From: Streptomyces lacrimifluminis
Lineage (GTDB): Bacteria > Actinomycetota > Actinomycetes > Streptomycetales > Streptomycetaceae
Assembly (NCBI RefSeq): GCF_014646095.1
Contig: NZ_BMMU01000007.1
Span: 138,722-202,721 of the forward strand
Direction: 5' to 3'
DNA: 64,000 bases
Shown here: piece by piece, positions 1 through 6,951 of the stretch
Layout of the letters: each line of letters begins with the position of its first letter
How positions within the stretch are numbered: the first letter of the stretch is position 1
The notes under the pieces: model-generated
What the model was told of the DNA's origin: nothing
Database searches by the model: none
The model's input: only the letters and a program-made list of their open reading frames with translations
Program-made: the position numbers and the translations under genes

Positions 1-237
1 TCCGGGCAGGGCGCTGTGCAGCCGCAGGCCGCCGGTCTCCTGGAGCAGATCTTCCGGGACACGGTCGTCGTCCGTGGCGAGGGGCCGATGGCGCCCCGCG
101 ACCCGATCGTCCTGAAGCTGCCGAACGACGCGCAGATGGTGCCCGAAGGCGTGTCGCAGGTCGAGGAGGAGGGTTCCCGCTTCGGTGGCGGCATGGGCCA
201 GCTGCAGCGCGGGCCGGAGATCACCGAGGTCCGCTGA
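1..237 (+). CDS. DUF3710 family protein, C-terminal fragment (5' end outside window)
   Basis: The frame is open from base 1 and stops with TGA at 235-237, so only the last 78 codons are present. The fragment ends in an acidic, Gly-rich tail. I see no catalytic motif in it. The family call rests mainly on context: in M. tuberculosis and other actinobacteria a DUF3710 gene precedes the OB-fold and DUF3159 genes that follow here, and downstream of it lies the TrkA pair. The family has no established function. A strong hairpin with a T-rich tail follows about 110 bp downstream and probably ends this transcript. The family name is an inference from order and a short tail, so it is moderately secure. 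Confidence 0.6.
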   Translation, partial: SGQGAVQPQAAGLLEQIFRDTVVVRGEGPMAPRDPIVLKLPNDAQMVPEGVSQVEEEGSRFGGGMGQLQRGPEITEVR

Positions 238-347
238 GAGCTCCGCTGGTCACGCGGGTCGTTCGCGGCGGGCCGGTGGGGGCTGGGTGTGCAGTTCCCC
301 GCGCCCCTGTCGGAGCCCGGTTCCGCACCCGGCCATGAGTTTCGCGG

Positions 348-390
348 AACGGTCCGTATCCCTCCGTCGAGGGGTACGGACCGTTTCTTC
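348..390 (+). terminator. Rho-independent-like terminator after the DUF3710 gene
   Basis: A long inverted repeat (left arm from 348, right arm ending at 385) can form a stem of about 17 bp around a 4-nt loop near 365-368, with one G-T wobble. The right arm ACGGACCGTT is followed by a T-rich run. It lies between the DUF3710 stop at 237 and the kdpD start at 515, so it should insulate the two-component pair from upstream transcription. Confidence 0.6.
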
Positions 391-514
391 GTTCGTCTGT
401 GCGTCAGGGTTGCGTCAAAGGCGTGGTCCGGTCTGCCTCTCGTCCCTTTTGTCGACATTGCTGGACGTAAGGTCGACGCTGCGCAGTCAGCGGGCACGGG
501 AAGACAATGAGGCC

Positions 515-3112
515 ATGGGACGCGGCAAGCTTCGGATCTACCTCGGTGCGGCACCGGGCGTCGGCAAGACGTACGCGATGCTGTCCGAGGCGCACCGCCG
601 TGTCGAGCGCGGGACGGACTGCGTGGTGGCGTTCGTGGAGCACCACGGCCGGCCGCGTACGGAAGTGATGCTGCACGGGCTGGAACAGATCCCGCTCAAG
701 GAGCTGCCTTACCGCGGATCCGTGTTCACCGAGATGGACGTGGACGCCGTGCTCGCCCGACGGCCGCAGATCGCCCTGGTGGACGAACTGCCGCACACCA
801 ACATTCCCGGCTCGCGCAACGCCAAGCGCTGGCAGGACGTGGAGGAGCTGCTGGCCGCGGGTATTGACGTGATATCGACTGTCAACATTCAACATCTTGA
901 GTCGTTGGGTGATGTGGTTGAGTCGATCACTGGTGTACGTCAACAGGAGACCGTTCCCGACGAGGTGGTCCGGCGTGCGGATCAGATCGAGCTGGTCGAC
1001 ATGTCCCCGCAGGCGCTGCGCCGGCGCATGGCCCACGGCAACATCTACAAGTCCGACAAGGTCGACGCGGCTCTCGCCAACTACTTCCGGCCGGGGAACC
1101 TGACCGCTCTGCGGGAGCTGGCGCTGCTGTGGGTGGCGGACCGGGTCGACGAGTACCTGACCGAGTACCGCAGTGAGCACCGGGTCTCCAGGATCTGGGG
1201 CTCGCGCGAGCGGATCGTCGTCGGGCTGACCGGCGGACCCGAGGGCCGCACCCTGATCCGGCGGGCCGCGCGGCTCGCCGAGAAGGGCGCAGGCGGCGAG
1301 GTCATGGCCGTCTACGTCGCCCGCAGTGACGGGCTGACCAACGCCTCGCCGAAGGAACTGGCCGTCCAGCGGACCCTGGTCGAGGACCTTGGCGGAACGT
1401 TTCACCATGTGGTCGGGGACGACGTTCCGGTGGCACTGCTCGACTTCGCGCGGGGCGTGAACGCCACGCAGGTCGTGCTGGGTGTGTCCCGGCGCAAGAC
1501 CTGGCAGTACGTCTTCGGGCCCGGGGTCGGCGCGACCGTGGCCAGGGACTCGGGGCCCGACCTCGACGTCCATCTGATCACCCACGACGAGGCGGGCAAG
1601 GGGCGCGGACTGCCCGTGGCCCGGGGGGCCCGGCTCGGGCGGGCGCGGATCGTGTGGGGCTGGCTGGTCGGCGTGGCCGGTCCGGTGGTCCTCGCGCTGC
1701 TCCTGAACGCCGTCGACCTCGGTCTCGCCAACGACATGCTGCTGTTCCTGGCGCTCACGGTGGCGGCGGCCCTGCTCGGCGGCCTCCACCCGGCGCTGGC
1801 CTCGGCGGCCGTCGGCTCGTTGCTGCTGAACTACTACTACACGCCGCCGTACCACCGGCTGACCATCGCCGACCCGAAGAACATCGTCGCCCTGGTGATC
1901 TTCTTCGGGGTCGCCGTGTCGGTGGCGTCCGTGGTGGATCTGGCCGCCCGGCGCACGCATCAGGCGGCCCGGCTGCGGGCCGAGTCGGAGATCCTGTCCT
2001 TCCTCGCGGGCAGTGTCCTGCGCGGTGAGACCAGTCTTGAGGCCCTGCTCGACCGGGTCCGGGAGACCTTCGGGATGGAGTCCGTGGCCCTGCTGGAGCG
2101 CGCCTCCGACGTCGATCCGTGGACCTGCGCGGGCAGCGTCGGCACCCGGCAGGCGGTGGAGCGGCCGGAGGACGCCGACGTCGACATGCCGGTCGGCGAC
2201 CACATGGCGCTCGCACTGTCCGGCCGGGTACTGCCCGCCGCCGACCGGCGGGTGCTGGCCGCGTTCGCCGCCCAGGCGGCCGTGGTGCTGGACCGCCGGC
2301 GCCTCCAGTCCCAGGCCGACCAGGCCCGTACCCTCGCCGAGGGCAACCGGATCCGCACGGCGCTGCTCGCCGCTGTCAGCCATGACCTCCGTACGCCGCT
2401 GGCCGGGATCAAGGCGGCGGTCTCGTCGCTGCGGTCGGACGACGTGGCGTGGTCCGAGGAGGATCAGGCCGAGCTGCTGGCCGGTATCGAGGACGGGGCC
2501 GACCGGCTCGACCACCTCGTGGGCAACCTGCTGGACATGTCCCGGCTCCAGACCGGCACCGTGACCCCGCTGATCAGGGAGATCGACCTCGACGAGGTGG
2601 TGCCGATGGCGCTGGGCGGCGTACCCGAGGACAGTGTCGAGCTGGACATTCCCGAGACCCTGCCGATGGTCGCCGTCGACCCGGGGTTGCTGGAGCGGTC
2701 GGTGGCCAATCTGGTCGAGAACGCCGTCAAGTACAGCCCGGACGGGGAGACGGTGCTGGTGGCCGCCAGTGCCATCGCCGAGCGGGTGGAGGTGCGGGTG
2801 GTCGACCGGGGGCCGGGCGTGCCGGACGAGGCGAAGGACCGCATTTTCGAGCCCTTCCAGCGGTACGGTGACGCCCCGCGCGGGGCCGGGGTCGGGCTGG
2901 GCCTCGCGGTGGCCAGGGGGTTCGCCGAGGCGATGGGCGGCACCCTGCAGGCCGAGGACACGCCTGGGGGCGGGCTGAGCATGGTGCTCACGGTGCGGGC
3001 GGCCGGGGACGGCGAGAGAGCTGAACCGCCGCGGAGTGGTGGAGCGGGGGCCGTGGAAGTGGGAACAGAAGTGTCAGCGGAGTCGGCGGTGTCGGAAAGG
3101 CAGGTGTCATGA
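515..3112 (+). CDS. kdpD: KdpD-type sensor histidine kinase
   Basis: Membrane histidine kinase of the KdpD family, expected to sense K+ limitation or turgor and phosphorylate the adjacent regulator. The protein has 864 residues. The N-terminal KdpD domain begins immediately and carries the P-loop-like GAAPGVGKT near residue 9. A Usp-like domain follows around residues 230-350, then a four-helix DUF4118 membrane block near 380-480, a GAF-like segment, the HisKA phosphoacceptor SHDLRTPL near 620, and the HATPase N, G1 and G2 boxes (NLVENAVKYS, DRGPGVPD, GVGLGLAV). The ATG at 515 is chosen because KdpD homologues start with this MGRGK-type sequence; the frame is open further upstream without family similarity. 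Bases 861-940 are about 45% GC by hand count, far below the surroundings. No kdpFABC is in the window. Confidence 0.93.
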   Translation: MGRGKLRIYLGAAPGVGKTYAMLSEAHRRVERGTDCVVAFVEHHGRPRTEVMLHGLEQIPLKELPYRGSVFTEMDVDAVLARRPQIALVDELPHTNIPGSRNAKRWQDVEELLAAGIDVISTVNIQHLESLGDVVESITGVRQQETVPDEVVRRADQIELVDMSPQALRRRMAHGNIYKSDKVDAALANYFRPGNLTALRELALLWVADRVDEYLTEYRSEHRVSRIWGSRERIVVGLTGGPEGRTLIRRAARLAEKGAGGEVMAVYVARSDGLTNASPKELAVQRTLVEDLGGTFHHVVGDDVPVALLDFARGVNATQVVLGVSRRKTWQYVFGPGVGATVARDSGPDLDVHLITHDEAGKGRGLPVARGARLGRARIVWGWLVGVAGPVVLALLLNAVDLGLANDMLLFLALTVAAALLGGLHPALASAAVGSLLLNYYYTPPYHRLTIADPKNIVALVIFFGVAVSVASVVDLAARRTHQAARLRAESEILSFLAGSVLRGETSLEALLDRVRETFGMESVALLERASDVDPWTCAGSVGTRQAVERPEDADVDMPVGDHMALALSGRVLPAADRRVLAAFAAQAAVVLDRRRLQSQADQARTLAEGNRIRTALLAAVSHDLRTPLAGIKAAVSSLRSDDVAWSEEDQAELLAGIEDGADRLDHLVGNLLDMSRLQTGTVTPLIREIDLDEVVPMALGGVPEDSVELDIPETLPMVAVDPGLLERSVANLVENAVKYSPDGETVLVAASAIAERVEVRVVDRGPGVPDEAKDRIFEPFQRYGDAPRGAGVGLGLAVARGFAEAMGGTLQAEDTPGGGLSMVLTVRAAGDGERAEPPRSGGAGAVEVGTEVSAESAVSERQVS

Positions 3113-3792
3113 CCCGGGTGCTGGTGGTCGAGGACGAGCCGCAGATCGTGCGTGCCCTCGTGATCAACCTCAAGGCACGCAAGTACGAGGTCGACGCGGC
3201 CCCCGACGGTGCCACCGCTCTCGAACTCGCCGCCGCCCGCCATCCCGACGTCGTCGTGCTCGACCTGGGGCTGCCCGACATGGACGGCGTCGAGGTGATC
3301 AAAGGGCTCCGGGGGTGGACACGGGTGCCCATCCTGGTGCTGTCGGCCCGGCACTCGTCCGACGAGAAGGTCGAGGCGCTCGACGCGGGCGCCGACGACT
3401 ACGTCACCAAGCCCTTCGGCATGGACGAACTGCTGGCCCGGCTGCGGGCCGCCGTCCGCCGGGCCGAGCCCACCGGTAGCCCCGAGGACGACGTCATGGT
3501 GGAGACCGACGAGTTCACCGTCGACCTGGCCGCGAAAAAGGTCCACCGTCAGGGGCGCGACGTACGGCTGACTCCCACCGAGTGGCATCTGCTGGAGGTG
3601 CTCGTGCGCAACACGGGACGGCTGGTCAGCCAGAGACAGCTGCTCCAGGAGGTGTGGGGGCCGTCGTACGGGACCGAGACCAACTACCTGCGTGTGTACA
3701 TGGCGCAGCTGCGGCGCAAGCTGGAGGCGGATCCCTCGCATCCGAAGCACTTCATCACCGAACCCGGGATGGGGTACCGGTTCGAGCGGTAG
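3109..3792 (+). CDS. kdpE: KdpE-type response regulator (OmpR family)
   Basis: Response regulator of 227 residues, translationally coupled to the sensor kinase by a 4-nt ATGA overlap. The receiver domain starts at the N-terminus (VVEDEPQI) with the phosphoacceptor Asp in VLDLGLPDMDG near residue 52 and the switch Lys in KPFGMDELLARL near residue 101. The C-terminal half is an OmpR/PhoB winged helix ending in the typical GMGYRF motif. It should bind DNA after phosphorylation by KdpD. In other bacteria the target is the kdpFABC potassium pump operon. That operon is not here, so its targets may be distant or may include the nearby Trk and APC transport genes. Confidence 0.93.
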   Translation: MTRVLVVEDEPQIVRALVINLKARKYEVDAAPDGATALELAAARHPDVVVLDLGLPDMDGVEVIKGLRGWTRVPILVLSARHSSDEKVEALDAGADDYVTKPFGMDELLARLRAAVRRAEPTGSPEDDVMVETDEFTVDLAAKKVHRQGRDVRLTPTEWHLLEVLVRNTGRLVSQRQLLQEVWGPSYGTETNYLRVYMAQLRRKLEADPSHPKHFITEPGMGYRFER

Positions 3793-3858
3793 GGCCGTCC
3801 CCGGAGAGACGTGGTCCCGGGGTACGTCGGTGTCGGTGGGCGCCGGTACGCTTCAGGT

Positions 3859-4257
3859 ATGAGTGCTGTTCCTCGTTCCGAGAAGCCGGCGGGCCGGTTC
3901 CGTCGCATGCTCGACCGGCTCTCCTCGTCGCAGGAGGACCTGGAGTCCGAGGAGCTGCGCGAGGACACCGCGACCGCGGGCTGTACGCGTATCGGTGACT
4001 GCCACGACCGACAGGTGGTGACGGTTACTGGTACCTTGCGCACGGTCACGCTGCGGCCGAGGGCGGGGGTTCCGGCCCTGGAGGCCGAGCTCTTCGACGG
4101 TTCGGCCGCGCTGGACGTGGTGTGGCTCGGCAGGCGTTCCATCGTCGGGATAGAGCCGGGGCGCAAGCTGATCGCGTCGGGGCGGATATCGATGAGCCGG
4201 GGCCGCCGTGTGCTGTTCAATCCGAAATACGAACTCAGACCCCTCGGACGGGAGTAG
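3859..4257 (+). CDS. OB-fold nucleic acid-binding domain protein
   Basis: A 132-residue protein. The first 45 residues are charged and probably helical; the rest looks like a single OB-fold, with VVTVTGTLRTVTL starting the barrel and repeated beta segments ending in RVLFNPKYEL. The M. tuberculosis counterpart in the same gene order is Rv2694c. No catalytic residues are evident, and nucleic-acid binding is inferred only from the fold. ATG 3859 is preferred over an upstream in-frame ATG at 3811 because the family similarity begins here. It ends 3 bp before the DUF3159 start, so the two genes are probably co-transcribed. Confidence 0.82.
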   Translation: MSAVPRSEKPAGRFRRMLDRLSSSQEDLESEELREDTATAGCTRIGDCHDRQVVTVTGTLRTVTLRPRAGVPALEAELFDGSAALDVVWLGRRSIVGIEPGRKLIASGRISMSRGRRVLFNPKYELRPLGRE

Positions 4258-4260
4258 CCG

Positions 4261-4980
4261 GTGACCTCGCTCGACAAGCCGACCGAAGACGCCCAGCACG
4301 ATTCCAGGGCGGTGACCGAGGCCGCGCTCTTCGAGGCGTTCGGCGGTCTGCGGGGCATGATCGAGACGGTCCTGCCGGGGCTGCTCTTCGTCACGATCTA
4401 CACGGTCAACAAGGACCTGCACTCGTCGGCCATCGCGGCCCTCGGTGTCTCGGTGCTGCTGGTCGTGGTGCGCCTCGTCATGAAGGACACCGTCAAGCAC
4501 GCCTTCAGTGGTGTGTTCGGTGTGGCCTTCGGTGTCGTCTTCGCGATGATGACGGGCAACGCCAAGGACTTCTATCTGCCCGGCATGCTCTACACGCTGG
4601 GGCTGGCGCTCGCGTACATCATCACGACGTTGTGCGGTGTTCCGCTGCTCGGGCTGATCCTCGGCCCGGTGTTCAAGGAGAACCTCTCCTGGCGTACGCG
4701 CAACCCGGGGCGCAAGAAGGCGTATGCGAAGGCCAGTTATGCGTGGGGGCTGATTCTGCTCACCAAGTGCGCGATTCTCTTCCCGCTGTACTGGTGGGCG
4801 GACACGGCGTCGTTCGGGTGGGTGCTGGTGGCGTTGAAGATTCCGCCGTTCCTGCTGGCCGTGTGGCTCACGTGGGTGTTCCTGGCGAAGGCGCCGGCGC
4901 CGATCGATGTGTTCGCGGAGATGGAGGCGGAGGAGCGGGCGGCTGAGCAGCGGAAGGCCGCGGCTTCCTCTCCCGAGTAG
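4261..4980 (+). CDS. DUF3159 family integral membrane protein
   Basis: A 239-residue polytopic membrane protein starting with GTG three bases after the OB-fold stop. Hydrophobic stretches suggest five to six transmembrane helices, with a helical acidic C-terminus rich in Glu and Ala. The family is conserved next to the OB-fold and TrkA genes throughout actinobacteria (Rv2693c in M. tuberculosis). Its function is not established. The neighbourhood of potassium channel regulators makes a role in ion homeostasis possible, but this is inference only. A dispersed GC-rich repeat separates its stop from the convergent trkA gene. Confidence 0.85.
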   Translation: MTSLDKPTEDAQHDSRAVTEAALFEAFGGLRGMIETVLPGLLFVTIYTVNKDLHSSAIAALGVSVLLVVVRLVMKDTVKHAFSGVFGVAFGVVFAMMTGNAKDFYLPGMLYTLGLALAYIITTLCGVPLLGLILGPVFKENLSWRTRNPGRKKAYAKASYAWGLILLTKCAILFPLYWWADTASFGWVLVALKIPPFLLAVWLTWVFLAKAPAPIDVFAEMEAEERAAEQRKAAASSPE

Positions 4981-5019
4981 GTTCCGAGTGGGGGGAGTGG
5001 GGCGGGCGTCGGCTTGTTT

Positions 5020-5153
5020 CACCCCGCCGCCCCTACCCGTCCCATCCCCAGGGGCTCCGCCCCTTCGACCCCGCTGTGGCTGCGCCCCAGACCCCTTCGG
5101 CCTGAACGGCCTCGTCCTCAAGCTCCCCCAGAGGGGGGACCCCCAGACGGGCT
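5020..5153. repeat. Streptomyces dispersed GC-rich intergenic repeat, copy 1
   Basis: This copy holds the recognisable modules CCGCCGCCCCTACCCGTCCC, GGCCTGAACGGCCTCGTCCT and CCCCCAGACGGGCT. The same modules recur at 48477-48599 and 53161-53283. It contains several self-complementary C-run/G-run segments. It fills the gap between two convergent stop codons (4980 and 5161), which suggests a bidirectional terminator or processing role. Confidence 0.75.
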
Positions 5154-5160
5154 AGATCAA

Positions 5161-5838
5161 TCAGCTCGGGGCTTCCTCCTTGCGTACCGACAGGAGGTCC
5201 TCCAGCTGTTCCTCCCTGGCCTGGGCGGCTACGAACAGGAGTTCGTCGCCTGCTTCCAGGGAGTCCTCCCGGGACGGGGTCAGAACCCGGGAGCCGCGGA
5301 TGATCGTCACCAGGGACGTGTCGTCCGGCCACTCCACGTCGCCGACCTGGGTGCCGGCCAGCGCCGACTCCGGGGGGAGGGTCAGTTCGACCAGGTTCGC
5401 GTCGCCGTGGCTGAAGCGGAGCAGGCGTACCAGGTCGCCGACGCTCACCGCCTCCTCGACCAGGGCCGACATCAGACGCGGCGTGGAGACCGCGACGTCC
5501 ACGCCCCAGGCCTCGGTGAAGAGCCACTCGTTCTTGGGGTTGTTGACGCGGGCGACGACGCGTGGAACGCCGTACTCCGTCTTCGCGAGCAGTGACACGA
5601 CCAGGTTCACCTTGTCGTCACCCGTCGCGGCGATCACGACGTTGCAGCGCTGCAACGCGGCCTCGTCCAACGACGTGATCTCGCAGGCGTCGGCCAGCAG
5701 CCACTCCGCCTGGGGGACCCGTTCGACCGAGATGGCCGTGGGGGCCTTGTCGATCAGCAGGATCTCGTGGCCGTTCTCCAGCAGCTCGCCCGCGATCGAG
5801 CGGCCGACGGCACCGGCACCGGCAATGGCGACCCTCAT
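5161..5838 (-). CDS. TrkA-type potassium channel/transporter regulatory protein (RCK domains)
   Basis: A 225-residue cytoplasmic RCK protein. The N-terminal Rossmann fold begins at residue 3 with the nucleotide-binding GAGAVG motif and has an acidic residue at the end of strand 2 (LLIDKAP). The C-terminal RCK_C/TrkA_C domain spans roughly residues 140-215. Such proteins bind NAD(H), ATP or cyclic dinucleotides and gate a K+ channel or Trk/Ktr transporter. It overlaps the upstream trkA-like gene by one base, so the two are one operon; they match the M. tuberculosis ceoB/ceoC (trkA/trkB) pair. The partner permease could be the divergent APC protein at 6952 or a distant one. Confidence 0.92.
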   Translation of the reverse strand: MRVAIAGAGAVGRSIAGELLENGHEILLIDKAPTAISVERVPQAEWLLADACEITSLDEAALQRCNVVIAATGDDKVNLVVSLLAKTEYGVPRVVARVNNPKNEWLFTEAWGVDVAVSTPRLMSALVEEAVSVGDLVRLLRFSHGDANLVELTLPPESALAGTQVGDVEWPDDTSLVTIIRGSRVLTPSREDSLEAGDELLFVAAQAREEQLEDLLSVRKEEAPS

Positions 5839-6509
5839 CAGTGACCGGCCTCCTCTTCAGGGCCCTCGGCGAAGGACGCCTCGACCTTCTCGACGTGGTC
5901 CGTACGCATCATCACGTGCACCAGGTCACCCTCCTGCAGCACCGTCTGCGAGGTGGGCAGGACCGCCTCGCCCAGGCGGGTGAGGAAGGCGACGCGTACG
6001 CCGGTCTCGTCCTGCATCCTGCTGATCTTGTGGCCCACCCAGGCGGACGACGCGTGCACCTCGGCGAGCTGGACGCCGCCCGTGGGATCGCGCCACAGCG
6101 GCTCCGCACCGGAGGGCAGCAGCCTGCGCAGCATCTGGTCGGCCGTCCAGCGGACCGTGGCGACGGTCGGGATGCCCAGGCGCTGGTAGACCTCGGCGCG
6201 GCGGGGATCGTAGATGCGGGCCGCGACGTTCTCGATGCCGAACATCTCACGGGCCACCCGGGCGGCGATGATGTTCGAGTTGTCACCGCTGGAGACGGCG
6301 GCGAAGGCGCCGGCGTCCTCGATGCCCGCCTCGCGCAGGGTGTCCTGGTCGAAGCCGACTCCGGTGACACGACGGCCGCCGAACCCGGAGCCCAGTCGTC
6401 GGAAGGCGGTGGGGTCCTGGTCGATCACGGCGACCGTGTGCCCCTGTTGCTCCAGGGTCTGCGCGAGAGCGGAACCCACTCTGCCGCAGCCCATGATGAC
6501 GATGTGCAC
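5838..6509 (-). CDS. TrkA-type potassium regulatory protein (RCK domains), first gene of pair
   Basis: A 223-residue RCK protein starting with GTG at 6509. The Rossmann motif GCGRVG lies at residues 6-11 and VIDQDP closes the second strand. The C-terminal TrkA_C domain is around residues 135-215. The start is set by the beginning of the Rossmann strand; the frame is open upstream but has no family similarity. The stop overlaps the next trkA gene by one base, which indicates translational coupling. Together the two proteins probably form a hetero-oligomeric gating ring for a K+ transporter. Confidence 0.92.
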   Translation of the reverse strand: MHIVIMGCGRVGSALAQTLEQQGHTVAVIDQDPTAFRRLGSGFGGRRVTGVGFDQDTLREAGIEDAGAFAAVSSGDNSNIIAARVAREMFGIENVAARIYDPRRAEVYQRLGIPTVATVRWTADQMLRRLLPSGAEPLWRDPTGGVQLAEVHASSAWVGHKISRMQDETGVRVAFLTRLGEAVLPTSQTVLQEGDLVHVMMRTDHVEKVEASFAEGPEEEAGH

Positions 6510-6646
6510 GACCGTCCTTCCGATCCGATGTCGAAGCCCGCCGTTGTCGACCTGGCCTGAACAGGGTCTCAGACCCCCGCCCAAGCTATACACGCACGGT
6601 GGGCGCTGGGCACCCCGTGTGCACTCCATGTGTATCCGTGGGCCGC

Positions 6647-6745
6647 CTACCTGCGGCTGATGCTGCGCACGCTGGCCGCGGTCAGAAGGGCGAGGGCGGC
6701 GAGTGCGACGGCGGCGCCGATCAGCTCCGCGGCGAGATGCTGCAT
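6647..6745 (-). CDS. Putative 32-residue single-span membrane peptide
   Basis: A short frame upstream of the trkA pair, on the same strand. The product has one hydrophobic Ala/Leu-rich helix at about residues 5-24 and a positively charged C-terminus ending SISRR, which is the pattern of a single-pass small membrane protein. A GGGAG Shine-Dalgarno sits 4-8 bases before the ATG at 6745. It lies in the otherwise empty 440-bp gap between trkA (6509) and the divergent permease (6952). Size and topology recall small transporter subunits such as KdpF, but I see no sequence similarity to KdpF. The remaining gap (6510-6646 and 6746-6951) shows nothing I can name. A chance open frame is possible. Confidence 0.45.
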   Translation of the reverse strand: MQHLAAELIGAAVALAALALLTAASVRSISRR

Positions 6746-6951
6746 GGGGTCTCCCGGGCAAGAGGGGAAAGCGAGGAAGCCGGAAAGAAGGCTAAAGGGG
6801 GCATAAAGGGTGCCGTGTTTTCGTCATATAGCCATGAGGACGCGGGGACGGGGGCCTGCGCCTGTCTCGGATACCGGGATTTCACTCGGCGGACCGTCGG
6901 GTTTTCACCCGGATGTGCCCAGGACAAGGTGGGGAGCTTACGATCCTGTCC

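Noticed and set aside
404..2515. Long open frame of about 700 codons on the minus strand opposite kdpD
   Set aside because: High GC makes such antisense frames common. The product is low-complexity and Arg/Gly/His-rich with no domain, while the plus strand encodes a full KdpD with all motifs.
6746..6951. Possible ydaO (c-di-AMP) riboswitch before the KimA-like permease
   Set aside because: I searched for the conserved core segments by eye and did not find them; only a weak CGGG/CCCG hairpin near the start is visible. A covariance-model search would settle it.
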